A DNA stretch of 64,000 bases from Flavobacterium azooxidireducens. Its GTDB lineage: Bacteria; Bacteroidota; Bacteroidia; Flavobacteriales; Flavobacteriaceae. Position 1 is the stretch's first letter. Every line of letters begins with the position of its first letter. The notes under the pieces were generated by a model that was not told the origin of the DNA, made no database searches, and saw only the letters and a program-made list of their open reading frames with translations. Position numbers and translations under genes: made by a program. Of this stretch, positions 18,086-27,741 are shown piece by piece. The DNA lies in contig NZ_CP096205.1 in the NCBI RefSeq assembly GCF_023195775.1, positions 3,759,205 through 3,823,204 of the forward strand, written 5' to 3'.

Positions 18086-20935
18086 ATGCTTCACCAATTT
18101 TTTGATTTAAAAAAGAGCCAACTGTTCATGCTTAATTGGATTTTAAAGTGCTATATTTTTTCTATAGCTTTTATAGGTCTTTCACAAGAATTACCCCCCA
18201 TTATTAAATATCCACCAAGTACCTACAAAGCCGGTAATCAAAACTGGATGATTGCACAAAATAAACAAAACATCATGTATTTTGCCAATAATGATGGTTT
18301 GTTAGAGTATAATGGTTCTGAATGGTTGCTTTACCCCTCTCCCAACGAATCAATTCTACGGTCAGTAAAAGTAATTGATGAAAGAATCTACACTGGTTGC
18401 TACATGGAATTTGGTTATTGGGAACGCAAACCAAACGGATTACTCGAATATAACTCGTTAAGTGAAAAAGTAAAATCAAAAATTCTGGATGATGAACAAT
18501 TTTGGAATATTTTGCAATTTGATCATTGGGTAATTTTTCAATCGTTGAATCAAATTTTTATTTATGATACTAAATCTAAAACATTTAAATTCATTAAACC
18601 GGAATCAGGAATTTTCAAAGCATATTCGGTAGCAAAATCAATTTATTTTCAAACAGTTAACGATGGATTTTATGAAATTGAAAATGGTGCGAGTAAGCTC
18701 ATTTCTAAAGATTCTTTCTTTATTAACAATAAAATTGTATCCATTTACAAAAGAAATAATTCATTGCTTTTATTAACACAATATGATGGTTTTTATGAAT
18801 TTAAAGAAAATAAACTCTTCAAATGGATTACTGATTCCGATGCCGAGTTAAGTAACAGCAGTGTTTATTGTGCTCAAAAATTTTCAGACGACAGTTATTT
18901 AATTGGCACGGTTTCCAACGGAATTTTTATAATAAATTCAGAAGGAAAAACAATTTATCATATCACACAAAACAAAGGAATTAGCAACAATACGGCACTT
19001 TCTCTTTTTGAAGATGTGGATAAAAATGTTTGGTTAGGGTTAGACAATGGCATCAATTGCATCAATTTAACTTCGCCAATCAGAAGTTTTTATGACGATA
19101 CCGGAATTTTAGGAACTGTTTATGCTTCTATAATTCATAATGACAAATTGTATGTTGGAACCAATCAGGGTTTATTTTATAAAAATAAGGATGGCAATAA
19201 TACTTTCAAATTTATTTCGGGAACAAAGGGTCAAGTTTGGTCGCTTTTTTTGTATGACAACAACTTATTTTGCGGTCATGATTCAGGAACATTTTTAATT
19301 GAAAATCAATCTGCTAAATCTATTTTTAGTGGTTCAGGAACATGGAAATTTGAACCTAGTCCATCCAATAAAAATCTGCTTTTACAAGGAAATTATTATG
19401 GAATTTCGGTTTTGGAAAAAATAAATAATACATGGCAATTCAAAAATAAAATTAAAGGTTTTGACTATTCTTCAAAATATTTTGAATTCTCAAATCCTGA
19501 TGAAATTATAATCAGCCATGAATACAAAGGTATTTTCCGAATTAAAACTGATCCGAGTTATTCAAAAGTAACGTTATTTGAAGCTCATGAAAATCCGAAA
19601 AAAGGAAAAAATGCCAGTATAGCAAATTTTAATAAAACGATCTATTATGCTTCAAAAGATGGCATTTTCGCTTTCAATAATAAAAGTAAAAAATTTGAAA
19701 AAAGTGCAAAACTAAGTTCCGTATTTGAAAAAGATGAATATTTATCCGGAAAACTAATGACTGATAAATCAAATCGACTTTGGTTTTTTTCAAAAAATTA
19801 TATCAATTATTTCTCCTACGGAAAATTGAGTACAACATTAAAACACAATGTTATTCCGATTCCTTCTTCGCTAACCAATTCGATGTTGGGTTATGAAAAT
19901 ATTTCGCAACTTTCTGAATCGTTGTATTTGGTTGGAACAACAGACGGATATTATACTATCAACATTGATGATTTATTGTTCAATAACAATCATTTATATA
20001 TTACAAACATTACCACCAACAAACATAATGAGTCATTAACCTTTGAATCAATTAGTGAAAGTGGAAGTTTTGATTCGAATAATAACAACATTACATTTTC
20101 TTTTACAGTACCAAAATACAACAAATATATACTTGCCGAATTTCAATATAAACTAGAAGGATTTCAAAATGAATGGAGCGAATGGAGTTCAAAACCAACT
20201 GTGAATTTTAAAAATCTTCGTCCCGGAAAATATACTTTTGTTGTTCGCTCAAAAATTGGAAACTCAATTAGTGAAAATTCAGAAAAATACAGTTTTACTA
20301 TTTTAAAACCTTGGTATTTAACCAATTTGGCTTTAATTATTTATATTTTACTATTGATAGTATTGGCCTATTTTATCAACTTAACATATCAAAATCACTA
20401 CTTTAAACAACAAGAAAAACTAATTGAAGAAAATAATCGCCTTTTGGAAATAAAAGAACTTGAAACCGAACAGGAATTAATGCGAATTAAAAATCAACAA
20501 TTAGAACAAGATTTTGAAAGCAAAAACAGAGAATTGGCAGCCTCTACGATGAACTTAATTAAGAAAAATGAATTGCTTTCGATGATTAAAGAAGATTTGA
20601 AAAACACCACTGAAACATTACCAAACAAAAGTATAAAATCATTAATCACCAACATTAATAAAAACATAAACGAAGAAGACAGTTGGAATGTTTTTGTAGA
20701 TGCTTTTAACAATGCCGACAAAGACTTTTTGAAGAAAATTAAAATTGCCCATCAAAGCTTAACACCTAATGATTTAAGGCTTTGTGCGTTTTTAAGACTA
20801 AACCTTTCTTCTAAAGAAATTGCTCCTTTGCTTAACATTTCAGTGCGAAGTGTCGAAATTAAGCGATACCGTTTACGTAAAAAAATGGATTTGTCGCACG
20901 AACAAGGACTTGTAGAATATATTCTTTCGATTTAA
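18086..20935 (+). CDS. Two-component-regulator-propeller / three-Y domain protein with HTH
   Basis: A 949-residue membrane signalling protein. After a signal peptide (the ATG at 18128 is an alternative start giving a cleaner one), residues 40-640 hold beta-propeller repeats. A three-Y domain follows near 660-740 (YKLEGFQNEWSEWSS). One transmembrane helix is near 748-770, then a coiled coil to about 840. The C-terminal 58 residues form a LuxR/GerE-like helix-turn-helix (LSSKEIAPLLNISVRSVEIKRYRLRKKM). There is no kinase or receiver domain. By analogy with one-component sensors, an outside signal would be passed straight to the DNA-binding tail. The target is unknown. Confidence 0.85.
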   Translation: MLHQFFDLKKSQLFMLNWILKCYIFSIAFIGLSQELPPIIKYPPSTYKAGNQNWMIAQNKQNIMYFANNDGLLEYNGSEWLLYPSPNESILRSVKVIDERIYTGCYMEFGYWERKPNGLLEYNSLSEKVKSKILDDEQFWNILQFDHWVIFQSLNQIFIYDTKSKTFKFIKPESGIFKAYSVAKSIYFQTVNDGFYEIENGASKLISKDSFFINNKIVSIYKRNNSLLLLTQYDGFYEFKENKLFKWITDSDAELSNSSVYCAQKFSDDSYLIGTVSNGIFIINSEGKTIYHITQNKGISNNTALSLFEDVDKNVWLGLDNGINCINLTSPIRSFYDDTGILGTVYASIIHNDKLYVGTNQGLFYKNKDGNNTFKFISGTKGQVWSLFLYDNNLFCGHDSGTFLIENQSAKSIFSGSGTWKFEPSPSNKNLLLQGNYYGISVLEKINNTWQFKNKIKGFDYSSKYFEFSNPDEIIISHEYKGIFRIKTDPSYSKVTLFEAHENPKKGKNASIANFNKTIYYASKDGIFAFNNKSKKFEKSAKLSSVFEKDEYLSGKLMTDKSNRLWFFSKNYINYFSYGKLSTTLKHNVIPIPSSLTNSMLGYENISQLSESLYLVGTTDGYYTINIDDLLFNNNHLYITNITTNKHNESLTFESISESGSFDSNNNNITFSFTVPKYNKYILAEFQYKLEGFQNEWSEWSSKPTVNFKNLRPGKYTFVVRSKIGNSISENSEKYSFTILKPWYLTNLALIIYILLLIVLAYFINLTYQNHYFKQQEKLIEENNRLLEIKELETEQELMRIKNQQLEQDFESKNRELAASTMNLIKKNELLSMIKEDLKNTTETLPNKSIKSLITNINKNINEEDSWNVFVDAFNNADKDFLKKIKIAHQSLTPNDLRLCAFLRLNLSSKEIAPLLNISVRSVEIKRYRLRKKMDLSHEQGLVEYILSI

Positions 20936-20953
20936 AATTTAAAAAAATTCTAG

Positions 20954-20990
20954 AAAGCGTTTAATTAAATTTGACTAAACGCTTTTTTTT
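20954..20990. terminator. Bidirectional terminator
   Basis: AAAGCGTTTA and its complement TAAACGCTTT flank a 12-base loop and are followed by a T-run. It sits between the convergent signalling gene and the YeeE/YedE pair. Confidence 0.85.
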
Positions 20991-21402
20991 AATGTGGTAA
21001 TTTATCTTTGAATAATCCATACAAAAAAGTGCCAAAAATAGCTCCTAACAGCACAAAAGCAACGTTATAAAAACCAGCTCCAATTAGAATGAAAATTGGT
21101 CCCGGACAAGCTCCAACTAACGCCCATCCTAAGCCAAACAAAATTCCGCCAAGCCAATAACGTGTATTTCCTTTTTCTTTATCTAAAATTTCAATGGGCA
21201 TGCCATCGATATCTTTTAATTTTTTTCGTTTGATAATTTGAATGCCGATTATTCCGGTTACAATCGCTGTTCCAATGATGCCATACATGTGAAACGATTG
21301 AAAATGAAACATCTCATAAATTCTGTACCAAGAAACGGCTTCGGTTTTGGTTAATACAATTCCGAATAGAATGCCAACTACTAAATATTTTACTAAATTC
21401 AT
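20989..21402 (-). CDS. YeeE/YedE-family membrane protein (DUF6691 type), second half
   Basis: A 137-residue membrane protein with four helices. The signature GWALVGACPGPIFILIGAG near residue 94-112 carries the conserved Cys of the YeeE/YedE family. These proteins move sulfur species such as thiosulfate through the inner membrane. It is encoded two bases after its 182-residue partner, and together they equal one full-length YeeE, so this is a split transporter. A sulfur-related role is from the family and not shown locally. Confidence 0.85.
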   Translation of the reverse strand: MNLVKYLVVGILFGIVLTKTEAVSWYRIYEMFHFQSFHMYGIIGTAIVTGIIGIQIIKRKKLKDIDGMPIEILDKEKGNTRYWLGGILFGLGWALVGACPGPIFILIGAGFYNVAFVLLGAIFGTFLYGLFKDKLPH

Positions 21403-21404
21403 GA

Positions 21405-21953
21405 TTAAAAAATTAAAGGTAAAAGAAGATGAGCCATGATTAATCCGCCTATAAAAAATCCGAGTACCGCTTTTAGCGAAGGAACTTGAAGATTACTCAA
21501 ACCTGAAATCGCATGACCTGAAGTACATCCGCCGGCGTAGCGACTTCCAAAACCGATTAAAATTCCACCTAAAATTAATATAAAAATCATTTTTGGAGAT
21601 GAATTTTCAAATAGTGAATTAGGTAATAATTTTCCGTTTGGTTCATCAATTCCCATTAATTTTAATTGCTCAATTGTTTTTGGATTGATAGTAACATTAG
21701 AAGCATCGTGCAAAAAATGAACAGCGATAAAGCCGCCAATCATCGTTCCGAGAGCTACAACTAAATTCCATCGTTGACTCTTCCAATCCCAATCAAAAAA
21801 AGATACTTTCTTGCCAATTCCGGTCATTGCACAAAGTGAGCGAAGGTTTGATGACATTCCGAATGTCTTTCCAAAATAAATCAAAAGCAACATGACTATT
21901 CCAATTAAAAAACCGGAAATAGACCAATGCCAAGTTTGCGAAAATAACTCCAT
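21405..21953 (-). CDS. YeeE/YedE-family membrane protein, first half
   Basis: A 182-residue membrane protein with about five helices and the motif RYAGGCTSGHAISGLS near 138-153, whose Cys matches the sulfur-relay cysteine of YeeE/TsuA. A soluble loop (about 75-115) carries FLHDASNVTINPKT. It is followed by the smaller YeeE partner two bases later and is preceded by its own -7 box. Thiosulfate or polysulfide import is the best guess; no rhodanese or SoxR-like gene is adjacent. Confidence 0.85.
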   Translation of the reverse strand: MELFSQTWHWSISGFLIGIVMLLLIYFGKTFGMSSNLRSLCAMTGIGKKVSFFDWDWKSQRWNLVVALGTMIGGFIAVHFLHDASNVTINPKTIEQLKLMGIDEPNGKLLPNSLFENSSPKMIFILILGGILIGFGSRYAGGCTSGHAISGLSNLQVPSLKAVLGFFIGGLIMAHLLLPLIF

Positions 21954-21966
21954 ATCATTTTTTTTA

Positions 21967-21974
21967 CAAAAATA
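21967..21974 (-). promoter_or_regulatory. -7 box of the YeeE/YedE operon
   Basis: TATTTTTG on the minus strand, 13 bases before the start codon at 21953. Confidence 0.55.
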
Positions 21975-22029
21975 GAATATGAATCGCGTTATAACAAATC
22001 AAATTATAATTGTTATCCAAAAAAACTTT

Positions 22030-22037
22030 TACCTTTG
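22030..22037 (+). promoter_or_regulatory. -7 box of the 22060 lipoprotein gene
   Basis: TACCTTTG, with a TTG near 22010-22012 at roughly the right -33 distance. It lies 22 bases before the start codon. Confidence 0.6.
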
Positions 22038-22059
22038 ACTAAAATTTGTAATCATTCAA

Positions 22060-22527
22060 ATGAAAAAACATACCTTTTTATTCCTGCTTTTTACAGTTCT
22101 TTGCATGGTTTCGTGTGGCGGAATCAAGAATACTATCAAAAATATTGATGATTCTGCTCCCACTCCAATGCTGAAAAAAGATAATTCGTTTGTATTAACA
22201 GAAGTAAGCGATAATTCTAAATATGGTTATGATCCTGATTATCCAATTAATATTTTTTATAGAACAATTTCAAACGATACCATCAACCAAGAACGTTTTC
22301 TAAAAGCGTTGGCCGGGCCGAATGGCGAAAAATTATTTTATAAAAAATTAGAAAGCTGTTGTCCTTTTCCAACCAAAAGAAGTGAAATTGGAGCCGGATT
22401 TTTAGATGTTTATCAAGTTCATTGGATGGGAAGTAAAAAACCATTGCTCCTTTATTTCAATATTTATGAAAAAGGAAAATTGATGGTTCCAAAAGGCTTG
22501 ACTGCCAAAAAAGATGAACAACCTTAG
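22060..22527 (+). CDS. Small lipoprotein upstream of kdsA
   Basis: A 155-residue lipoprotein: the signal peptide ends at MVSCGG with Cys 19. The mature part contains YDPDYPINIFYR, a CC pair in ESCCPFPTKR near 105, and a C-terminal domain with HWMGSKKPLLLYFNIYEKG. I do not recognise a catalytic fold. It is not an aldolase, although a protein of this type next to kdsA could inherit the aldolase name in databases. It is conserved-looking and probably sits in the envelope. kdsA starts 50 bases downstream with its own -7 box. Confidence 0.75.
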   Translation: MKKHTFLFLLFTVLCMVSCGGIKNTIKNIDDSAPTPMLKKDNSFVLTEVSDNSKYGYDPDYPINIFYRTISNDTINQERFLKALAGPNGEKLFYKKLESCCPFPTKRSEIGAGFLDVYQVHWMGSKKPLLLYFNIYEKGKLMVPKGLTAKKDEQP

Positions 22528-22552
22528 TTCTAGAATCAAATCAAATTATTTG

Positions 22553-22560
22553 TACTTTCG
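22553..22560 (+). promoter_or_regulatory. Possible -7 box of kdsA
   Basis: TACTTTCG, one base off TAnnTTTG, 17 bases before the kdsA ATG. Confidence 0.4.
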
Positions 22561-22577
22561 CATTTTAAAAATCAATT

Positions 22578-23396
22578 ATGGATATTACGAAAATACCTCA
22601 AATAAAACATACAAACAGTGGAAACTTCTTTGTTTTAGCCGGACCTTGTGCCATTGAAGGCGAAGAAATGGCATTGCGAATCGCAGAACGTTTGGTTCAA
22701 ATTACTGATAATTTAGAAATCCCATACGTATTCAAAGGTTCTTTTAAAAAAGCAAACCGTTCCAGAATTGACAGTTTTTCAGGAATTGGTGATGAAAAAG
22801 CTTTAAAAATCTTACAAAAAGTTTCACAAACTTTCGGAATTCCAACCGTAACAGACATTCACACCAACGAAGATGCTGCCATGGCTGCCGAATATGTTGA
22901 TGTTTTACAAATTCCGGCCTTTTTAGTTCGTCAAACGGATTTAGTGGTGGCTGCAGCAAATACCGGAAAAACCGTAAACCTGAAAAAAGGACAATTTATG
23001 AGTCCGGAAAGCATGAAACACGCCGTTCAAAAAGTATTGGATTGCCAAAATGAAAATGTAATGGTCACCGATCGTGGAACCATGTTTGGCTACCAAGATA
23101 TGATTGTTGATTTCAGAGGAATTCCAACTATGAAACAATTTGCAACAACTGTTTTAGATGTAACGCATTCTTTACAACAACCGAATCAAATGTCGGGAGT
23201 TACAGGTGGTCGTCCAGATATGATTGAAACCATTGCCAAAGCCGGAATTGTAACCGGTGTGGATGGAATTTTCATCGAAACTCATTTTGATCCGGCCAAT
23301 GCCAAAAGTGATGGAGCCAACATGCTTCATTTAGATTATTTTGAAAATTTAATGACTAAATTAGTCGCCGTAAGAAAAACCATCAATCAATTCTAA
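22578..23396 (+). CDS. kdsA: 3-deoxy-8-phosphooctulonate synthase (KDO-8-P synthase)
   Basis: A 272-residue aldolase that condenses phosphoenolpyruvate with arabinose-5-phosphate to make KDO-8-phosphate for lipid A core. The motifs AGPCAIEG near 22, FKGSFKKANRSR near 53-64, TDRGTMFGY near 163 and GGRPDMIETIAKAG near 212 are characteristic. GPC in the N-terminal motif suggests the metal-dependent (Cys-containing) class. The length is normal. The enzyme is cytosolic. It supports a Gram-negative envelope with KDO. Confidence 0.96.
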   Translation: MDITKIPQIKHTNSGNFFVLAGPCAIEGEEMALRIAERLVQITDNLEIPYVFKGSFKKANRSRIDSFSGIGDEKALKILQKVSQTFGIPTVTDIHTNEDAAMAAEYVDVLQIPAFLVRQTDLVVAAANTGKTVNLKKGQFMSPESMKHAVQKVLDCQNENVMVTDRGTMFGYQDMIVDFRGIPTMKQFATTVLDVTHSLQQPNQMSGVTGGRPDMIETIAKAGIVTGVDGIFIETHFDPANAKSDGANMLHLDYFENLMTKLVAVRKTINQF

Positions 23397-23417
23397 TCCA
23401 TATCATCCAGCAATCCA

Positions 23418-24263
23418 GTGAAAAATAAATCGCTATTGATTGTGCTCTTTTTTTGTGCCTTTTTTCAACACATATCAGCCCAAGACGTTACGGCAACTCC
23501 TGAAAAATACACAGCCCACAACAAAGGAAAATTTTATCTTTATTGGGGAGGAAATCGAGAAACTTTTTCAAAATCAGACATCCGTTTCAAAGGAGCTGAT
23601 TATGATTTTACTTTATATGATGTTTCTGCTCACGACAAACCTAAAGGTTGGCATGTTGATTATATAAATCCATGCAGGATGACCATTCCGCAAACTAATT
23701 TGAGAATTGGTTATTTTATTACCGATAAATACAACATTTCAGTAGGTTTTGACCACATGAAATACGTAATGTATCAAGACAGAGCTGTTAATTTTTCAGG
23801 TTCATATCCAAATCAAGGAAATTTTGGAGAAACCCTGCCAAACGGACAACTTTTGTTGACAGAAGATTTTTTAACCTTTGAACACACCGATGGTTTAAAC
23901 TACGTAAATACTGAAGTTGCAAGGGTGGATGATATCTCAAATTGGTTTAGCATTAACAATACCGATTTGCTTCAAATTAATTTAACGGAAGGTGTTGGCG
24001 GAGGATTTTTATACCCAAAAACAAATACAAAACTTTTTGATAAAAAACGCCATGACGAATTTCATGTTTCCGGTTTTGGACTTTCTGCCAAAGCAGGATT
24101 GAATATTACTTTTTTAAAGTATTTCTTTATTCAAGGTGAATTAAAAGGCGGCTACATCAACATGAACGACATTAGAACCACTAATGATAAAGCAGATAGA
24201 GCCGAACAAGATTTTTGGTTTTTTCAGAAGATTTTGGTCGTTGGTGGAATTTTTAGAATTTAA
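23418..24263 (+). CDS. Exported beta-rich protein, probably outer membrane
   Basis: A 281-residue protein starting with GTG at 23418, which is needed to include the signal peptide MKNKSLLIVLFFCAFFQHISAQ. The mature part has repeated amphipathic strands with aromatic girdles (KFYLYWGGNRETF, NLRIGYFITDKYNISVGFDHMKYV, AGLNITFLKYFFIQGELKGGYI) and ends in GGIFRI. This suggests a small outer-membrane barrel. It lies 21 bases after kdsA, with a terminator behind. The function is unknown. Confidence 0.75.
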   Translation: MKNKSLLIVLFFCAFFQHISAQDVTATPEKYTAHNKGKFYLYWGGNRETFSKSDIRFKGADYDFTLYDVSAHDKPKGWHVDYINPCRMTIPQTNLRIGYFITDKYNISVGFDHMKYVMYQDRAVNFSGSYPNQGNFGETLPNGQLLLTEDFLTFEHTDGLNYVNTEVARVDDISNWFSINNTDLLQINLTEGVGGGFLYPKTNTKLFDKKRHDEFHVSGFGLSAKAGLNITFLKYFFIQGELKGGYINMNDIRTTNDKADRAEQDFWFFQKILVVGGIFRI

Positions 24264-24292
24264 ATTTTACTATGAAGTGGTTTAAACTTTAG

Positions 24293-24323
24293 AAATGCTT
24301 TCCTAAACGAAAGCATTTTTTTT
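24293..24323 (+). terminator. Terminator after the kdsA-region operon
   Basis: AAATGCTTTC and GAAAGCATTT form a perfect 10-bp stem with a 6-base loop and a long T-run. Confidence 0.9.
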
Positions 24324-24372
24324 TTAATCAAAATAAAATTCTAGTAATAATCTCTAATTTAAAAACAAAACA

Positions 24373-24387
24373 AATTTCACACAAAAG
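24373..24387 (+). promoter_or_regulatory. Candidate TCACmCAAAAG regulatory site
   Basis: AATTTCACACAAAAG is a 12 of 15 match to two identical 15-base motifs at 28359 and 29714. It lies 57 bases before the start codon at 24445. See the related finding. Confidence 0.35.
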
Positions 24388-24444
24388 GGTGATATTTTTT
24401 AACCGATTACAACTTTACTTTGTTTAAGTCAAAATTTAATCGTC

Positions 24445-25950
24445 ATGAAAAAATCATTTTTAGTAATTTTAGTAATTATTTTAGGCCAAGCCTTGATAGC
24501 CCAACCTACTGATGCAAAAGTTAAAGCCGATCTAAAGGCTAAATTTCCAAGTGCTACCAACATTATTTTACGAAGTAATGGAACAACAGGAAAAGAATGG
24601 GAAAACAATGAATATATTAGTGTTTATAGAAGAGATGTTTCGATTGAATTACCATCTACAAACAAAAATTATCCCAAAGTAAAAGTCATGCTATATGGAG
24701 GTGTTCGCTATAACGTAAACGGAACAAATCATACCTTTTCTAAATATAATCCAGGTTCCGAAGAAATTATAGGCATGCCAAAACCAAATAAAGAAGAACT
24801 TTTAAAATTTTTGGATGATCAAGTGCTAGAAATCTTTCGTTTAGCAGAACGTAATGAAATTATTGGGTTACCGAGTGCTTTTGAAATTAATGAAAACACC
24901 AAATACAGTTGGCCAAGTTTTGATAGGCTTGAATTTGACACATGGGTTACTTATGAAAAATTAATTAACGACATTGGAGATGCCAAAACAATCAAAGAAG
25001 CAATAAAAATTAGAATGTATCGTGATGAAAATGGTTCTTGGAACAGAATTGACAAAGGAACTGCTTCAATTGAAAACAATAAAATTATACTTTCTGAAAA
25101 AAAATATAGTGCAGTAGAACGAGCAAAATTAAAAACGTTTGAAATGCTGCTGCAAAGTAAATTAGCAGAGAAAAAAATAAATGCAATGCAGCCAATAGAC
25201 TTACCTGCAATGAAAGATAACTATGAAGTAATGAATTTTGTTCATAGTCAATTCTTGAGTGCAGATAAAGCCAAAATTGAAAGTATGCTTTATCAATTAT
25301 TGGCATCGTTTTATTTTTCTAAAACAGACAAAAATGTTCCTACAAGAGATGGACAAGAGCTTATAGATAAAATTTTGAAAAATACTGTTTCCGGCGATTT
25401 TATTTATAAAAATCAGTATTGTGAAAAACCAGAAATTAAAGAAAATGGAAATGGTTCCATCGATTATTGGAACAAAGACAAAACAGCCTATACGCGTCTG
25501 GAGCTTGGAACTGAAAACAACAATTGGAAATTGGGCGGTATAACTATTTACATTATTTCTACTTTAGAAAAAGCTCAGAAAACCGAAGCTACAGCTTGTG
25601 GAAATGGAAATTTAACTACCGTTCAACGAGGAGAAAAAAATGCCAATCAAAAAATCACAAAAAATGACTGGGTTCTGGCTTATTATGACAGTGATGGTTA
25701 TTGGTATCCGTCCTTTTATTTAGGTTATGCAAACAACTATTATGACATTCAATATTTTCAAGGAAATGCAAAAAGCAAAGTGCGAAAAGTGATTCCGTTT
25801 ATGCCGGAAGTAGGAGATAAAGCCTTTGTTAAATTACAAAACGGACAAATAACAGAAGTTATAATCAAAAGTATCAAAGGAACAGATATTGTGATTGATT
25901 TTAACGGAACCGACACAAATTATAAATTGAGTGGTGTTATGTTTAGATAA
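24445..25950 (+). CDS. Exported protein of unknown function with C-terminal SH3/Tudor-like segment
   Basis: A 501-residue protein with signal peptide MKKSFLVILVIILGQALIAQ. A middle part shows no motif I recognise. It has two cysteines (NQYCEKPEI, ATACGNGN) and ends with a segment of about 100 residues, KNDWVLAYYDSDGYWYPSFYLG...VGDKAFVKLQNGQITEVIIKSIKGTDIVIDFNGTD. That segment resembles a pair of small SH3- or Tudor-like barrels. It stands alone, upstream of the histidine kinase gene. The shared upstream motif suggests common control with the secreted genes at 28486 and 29794. Confidence 0.65.
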   Translation: MKKSFLVILVIILGQALIAQPTDAKVKADLKAKFPSATNIILRSNGTTGKEWENNEYISVYRRDVSIELPSTNKNYPKVKVMLYGGVRYNVNGTNHTFSKYNPGSEEIIGMPKPNKEELLKFLDDQVLEIFRLAERNEIIGLPSAFEINENTKYSWPSFDRLEFDTWVTYEKLINDIGDAKTIKEAIKIRMYRDENGSWNRIDKGTASIENNKIILSEKKYSAVERAKLKTFEMLLQSKLAEKKINAMQPIDLPAMKDNYEVMNFVHSQFLSADKAKIESMLYQLLASFYFSKTDKNVPTRDGQELIDKILKNTVSGDFIYKNQYCEKPEIKENGNGSIDYWNKDKTAYTRLELGTENNNWKLGGITIYIISTLEKAQKTEATACGNGNLTTVQRGEKNANQKITKNDWVLAYYDSDGYWYPSFYLGYANNYYDIQYFQGNAKSKVRKVIPFMPEVGDKAFVKLQNGQITEVIIKSIKGTDIVIDFNGTDTNYKLSGVMFR

Positions 25951-26007
25951 TATCAAAAAGATGTAACTATTTTTATTACTTTTAACAATAAGAGAAATTA
26001 AACTTTT

Positions 26008-27741
26008 ATGATTTTGAAAAGAATATTATTCTGCTTTATTTTTTTTGTGTTATACTCCTACACAACACTTCTATATGCTCAAAATGATAACTTTAACAAT
26101 AAAAACAAAGAATTTTTTGGATTAGTTTGGAACGATACAAAAAAAGCTAAAGTAGTTTTAAAATGGATGGAAGAATATGCTTTAGAAAAAAATCAATCAG
26201 AGTTACTATCTAAATATTTTAATGCAAATGCTACTTTTTTCTACTCCAAATCTAATTACAATGAAGCTATCTCAAATTATTTAAAATCGTATGAAAAAGC
26301 CAAAGAATGGGGTGATAAATGGCAACAAGGTGTTGTTCTAAACAATCTTGGCGGATGCTTATTTCAAATGCAAGAATATGAAAAAGCAAAAGAATATTAT
26401 GAAATAGCCTATCAGCTTTTTATTGAATTAAAAGACATAGACTGGCAAACAAATGTTTTATTTAATTTGGCCGCAATAAATTATGATTTAGAAAATTTTT
26501 TAATTGCCGAACAACAATTTCTAAAATTAGAAAAAAGCTATTTAAAAAATAATCAATTGGATTATGCTTCTTATTGTAATAGAAATCTCGGAACAATTTA
26601 TGTTGAAACCAATCGAATTGATGATGCTATCAAACAATTAGAACTCTCTTTAGCAAGAGGTAGCCAAACAGATACAAAAGAAGATTTGGCTTTGACCTAT
26701 CAAAAAATGGGACACGCATTAGCAAAAAAAAATAAAAATCAAGACGCTTTACATTACCTTCATAAAAGCTTGAAAATCACAAAAGAAAACTTTAATAATA
26801 AATGGACGCTCATAAATTATGAACTCTTTGCACAAACATACAAACAGAGTAATATTGCAGATAGTGCATATTTTTATTATGAAAAATGTTTAGCCTACAA
26901 AGACACCGTTTTTAATGAAACTAAACAAACTGAATTTGCTACTTTAGAAACTCAATTTAAAACCAAACTCAAAGAGGAAAAAATTGCACAACAAAAAACA
27001 ATCATCAATCAAAAAAACAAAATTATTTATGGTTTGATTTTTTTTATTGTGCTCATTATATTATTACTTCTACTGTTTATTATTACCCGATTAAAATTAT
27101 TAAAAAGTCGAAAGAAACTACAAGAATCGCTCGATGAAAAAGAAACATTACTTCGAGAAATTCATCATCGGGTAAAAAATAATTTACAAGTTGTTTCAAG
27201 CTTATTAAATATGCACGTTCGAAAAGTAACTGATCCTGATTCTAAAAAAATATTAGAAGAAGGTTCAGATAGACTAATGGCGATGTCATTAATTCATAAA
27301 AACTTATATCCTCATTCTAACCTCAACACGATTTCGTTAGATGATTATCTTTTTAAATTAAGCCATCAACTATTTGATAATTATCAACTTAACTATTCAA
27401 AAGTAAATTTAATAACAGAATTAGATAAAATTGATGTTGATATTGATAAACTAATACCTATCGGACTCATTGTAAACGAACTCATTTCAAATGCAATGAA
27501 ACACGCCTTTAATGAAGAATCGGATGCACAAATAAGCATTAAACTCAAATATGCCAAAGACAATGAAATTGAATTGGAAGTTGCCGATAATGGTCAAGGT
27601 ATTGCCAACAATTGGCGAGAGAAAGAATCTGACTCTATTGGTATGAAATTAATTACAATTTTTAGTGAAAAATTAAAGAGCAAACTATCTATTCAAAATG
27701 ATAATGGCACTAGAATCAAACTTTTAATTCCAACCTTATGA
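26008..27741 (+). CDS. TPR sensor histidine kinase, HisKA_2 type
   Basis: A 577-residue membrane kinase. A signal peptide or first helix (1-24) is followed by TPR repeats over about 60-310 in the periplasm, a transmembrane helix near 338-360, and a short coiled coil. The HisKA_2 phosphoacceptor box REIHHRVKNNLQ has candidate His 386. The HATPase domain has NELISNAMKHAF and DNGQGI. The start of the response regulator gene overlaps its stop by four bases (ATGA), so they form one operon and almost certainly one phosphorelay. The signal is unknown. Confidence 0.92.
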   Translation: MILKRILFCFIFFVLYSYTTLLYAQNDNFNNKNKEFFGLVWNDTKKAKVVLKWMEEYALEKNQSELLSKYFNANATFFYSKSNYNEAISNYLKSYEKAKEWGDKWQQGVVLNNLGGCLFQMQEYEKAKEYYEIAYQLFIELKDIDWQTNVLFNLAAINYDLENFLIAEQQFLKLEKSYLKNNQLDYASYCNRNLGTIYVETNRIDDAIKQLELSLARGSQTDTKEDLALTYQKMGHALAKKNKNQDALHYLHKSLKITKENFNNKWTLINYELFAQTYKQSNIADSAYFYYEKCLAYKDTVFNETKQTEFATLETQFKTKLKEEKIAQQKTIINQKNKIIYGLIFFIVLIILLLLLFIITRLKLLKSRKKLQESLDEKETLLREIHHRVKNNLQVVSSLLNMHVRKVTDPDSKKILEEGSDRLMAMSLIHKNLYPHSNLNTISLDDYLFKLSHQLFDNYQLNYSKVNLITELDKIDVDIDKLIPIGLIVNELISNAMKHAFNEESDAQISIKLKYAKDNEIELEVADNGQGIANNWREKESDSIGMKLITIFSEKLKSKLSIQNDNGTRIKLLIPTL

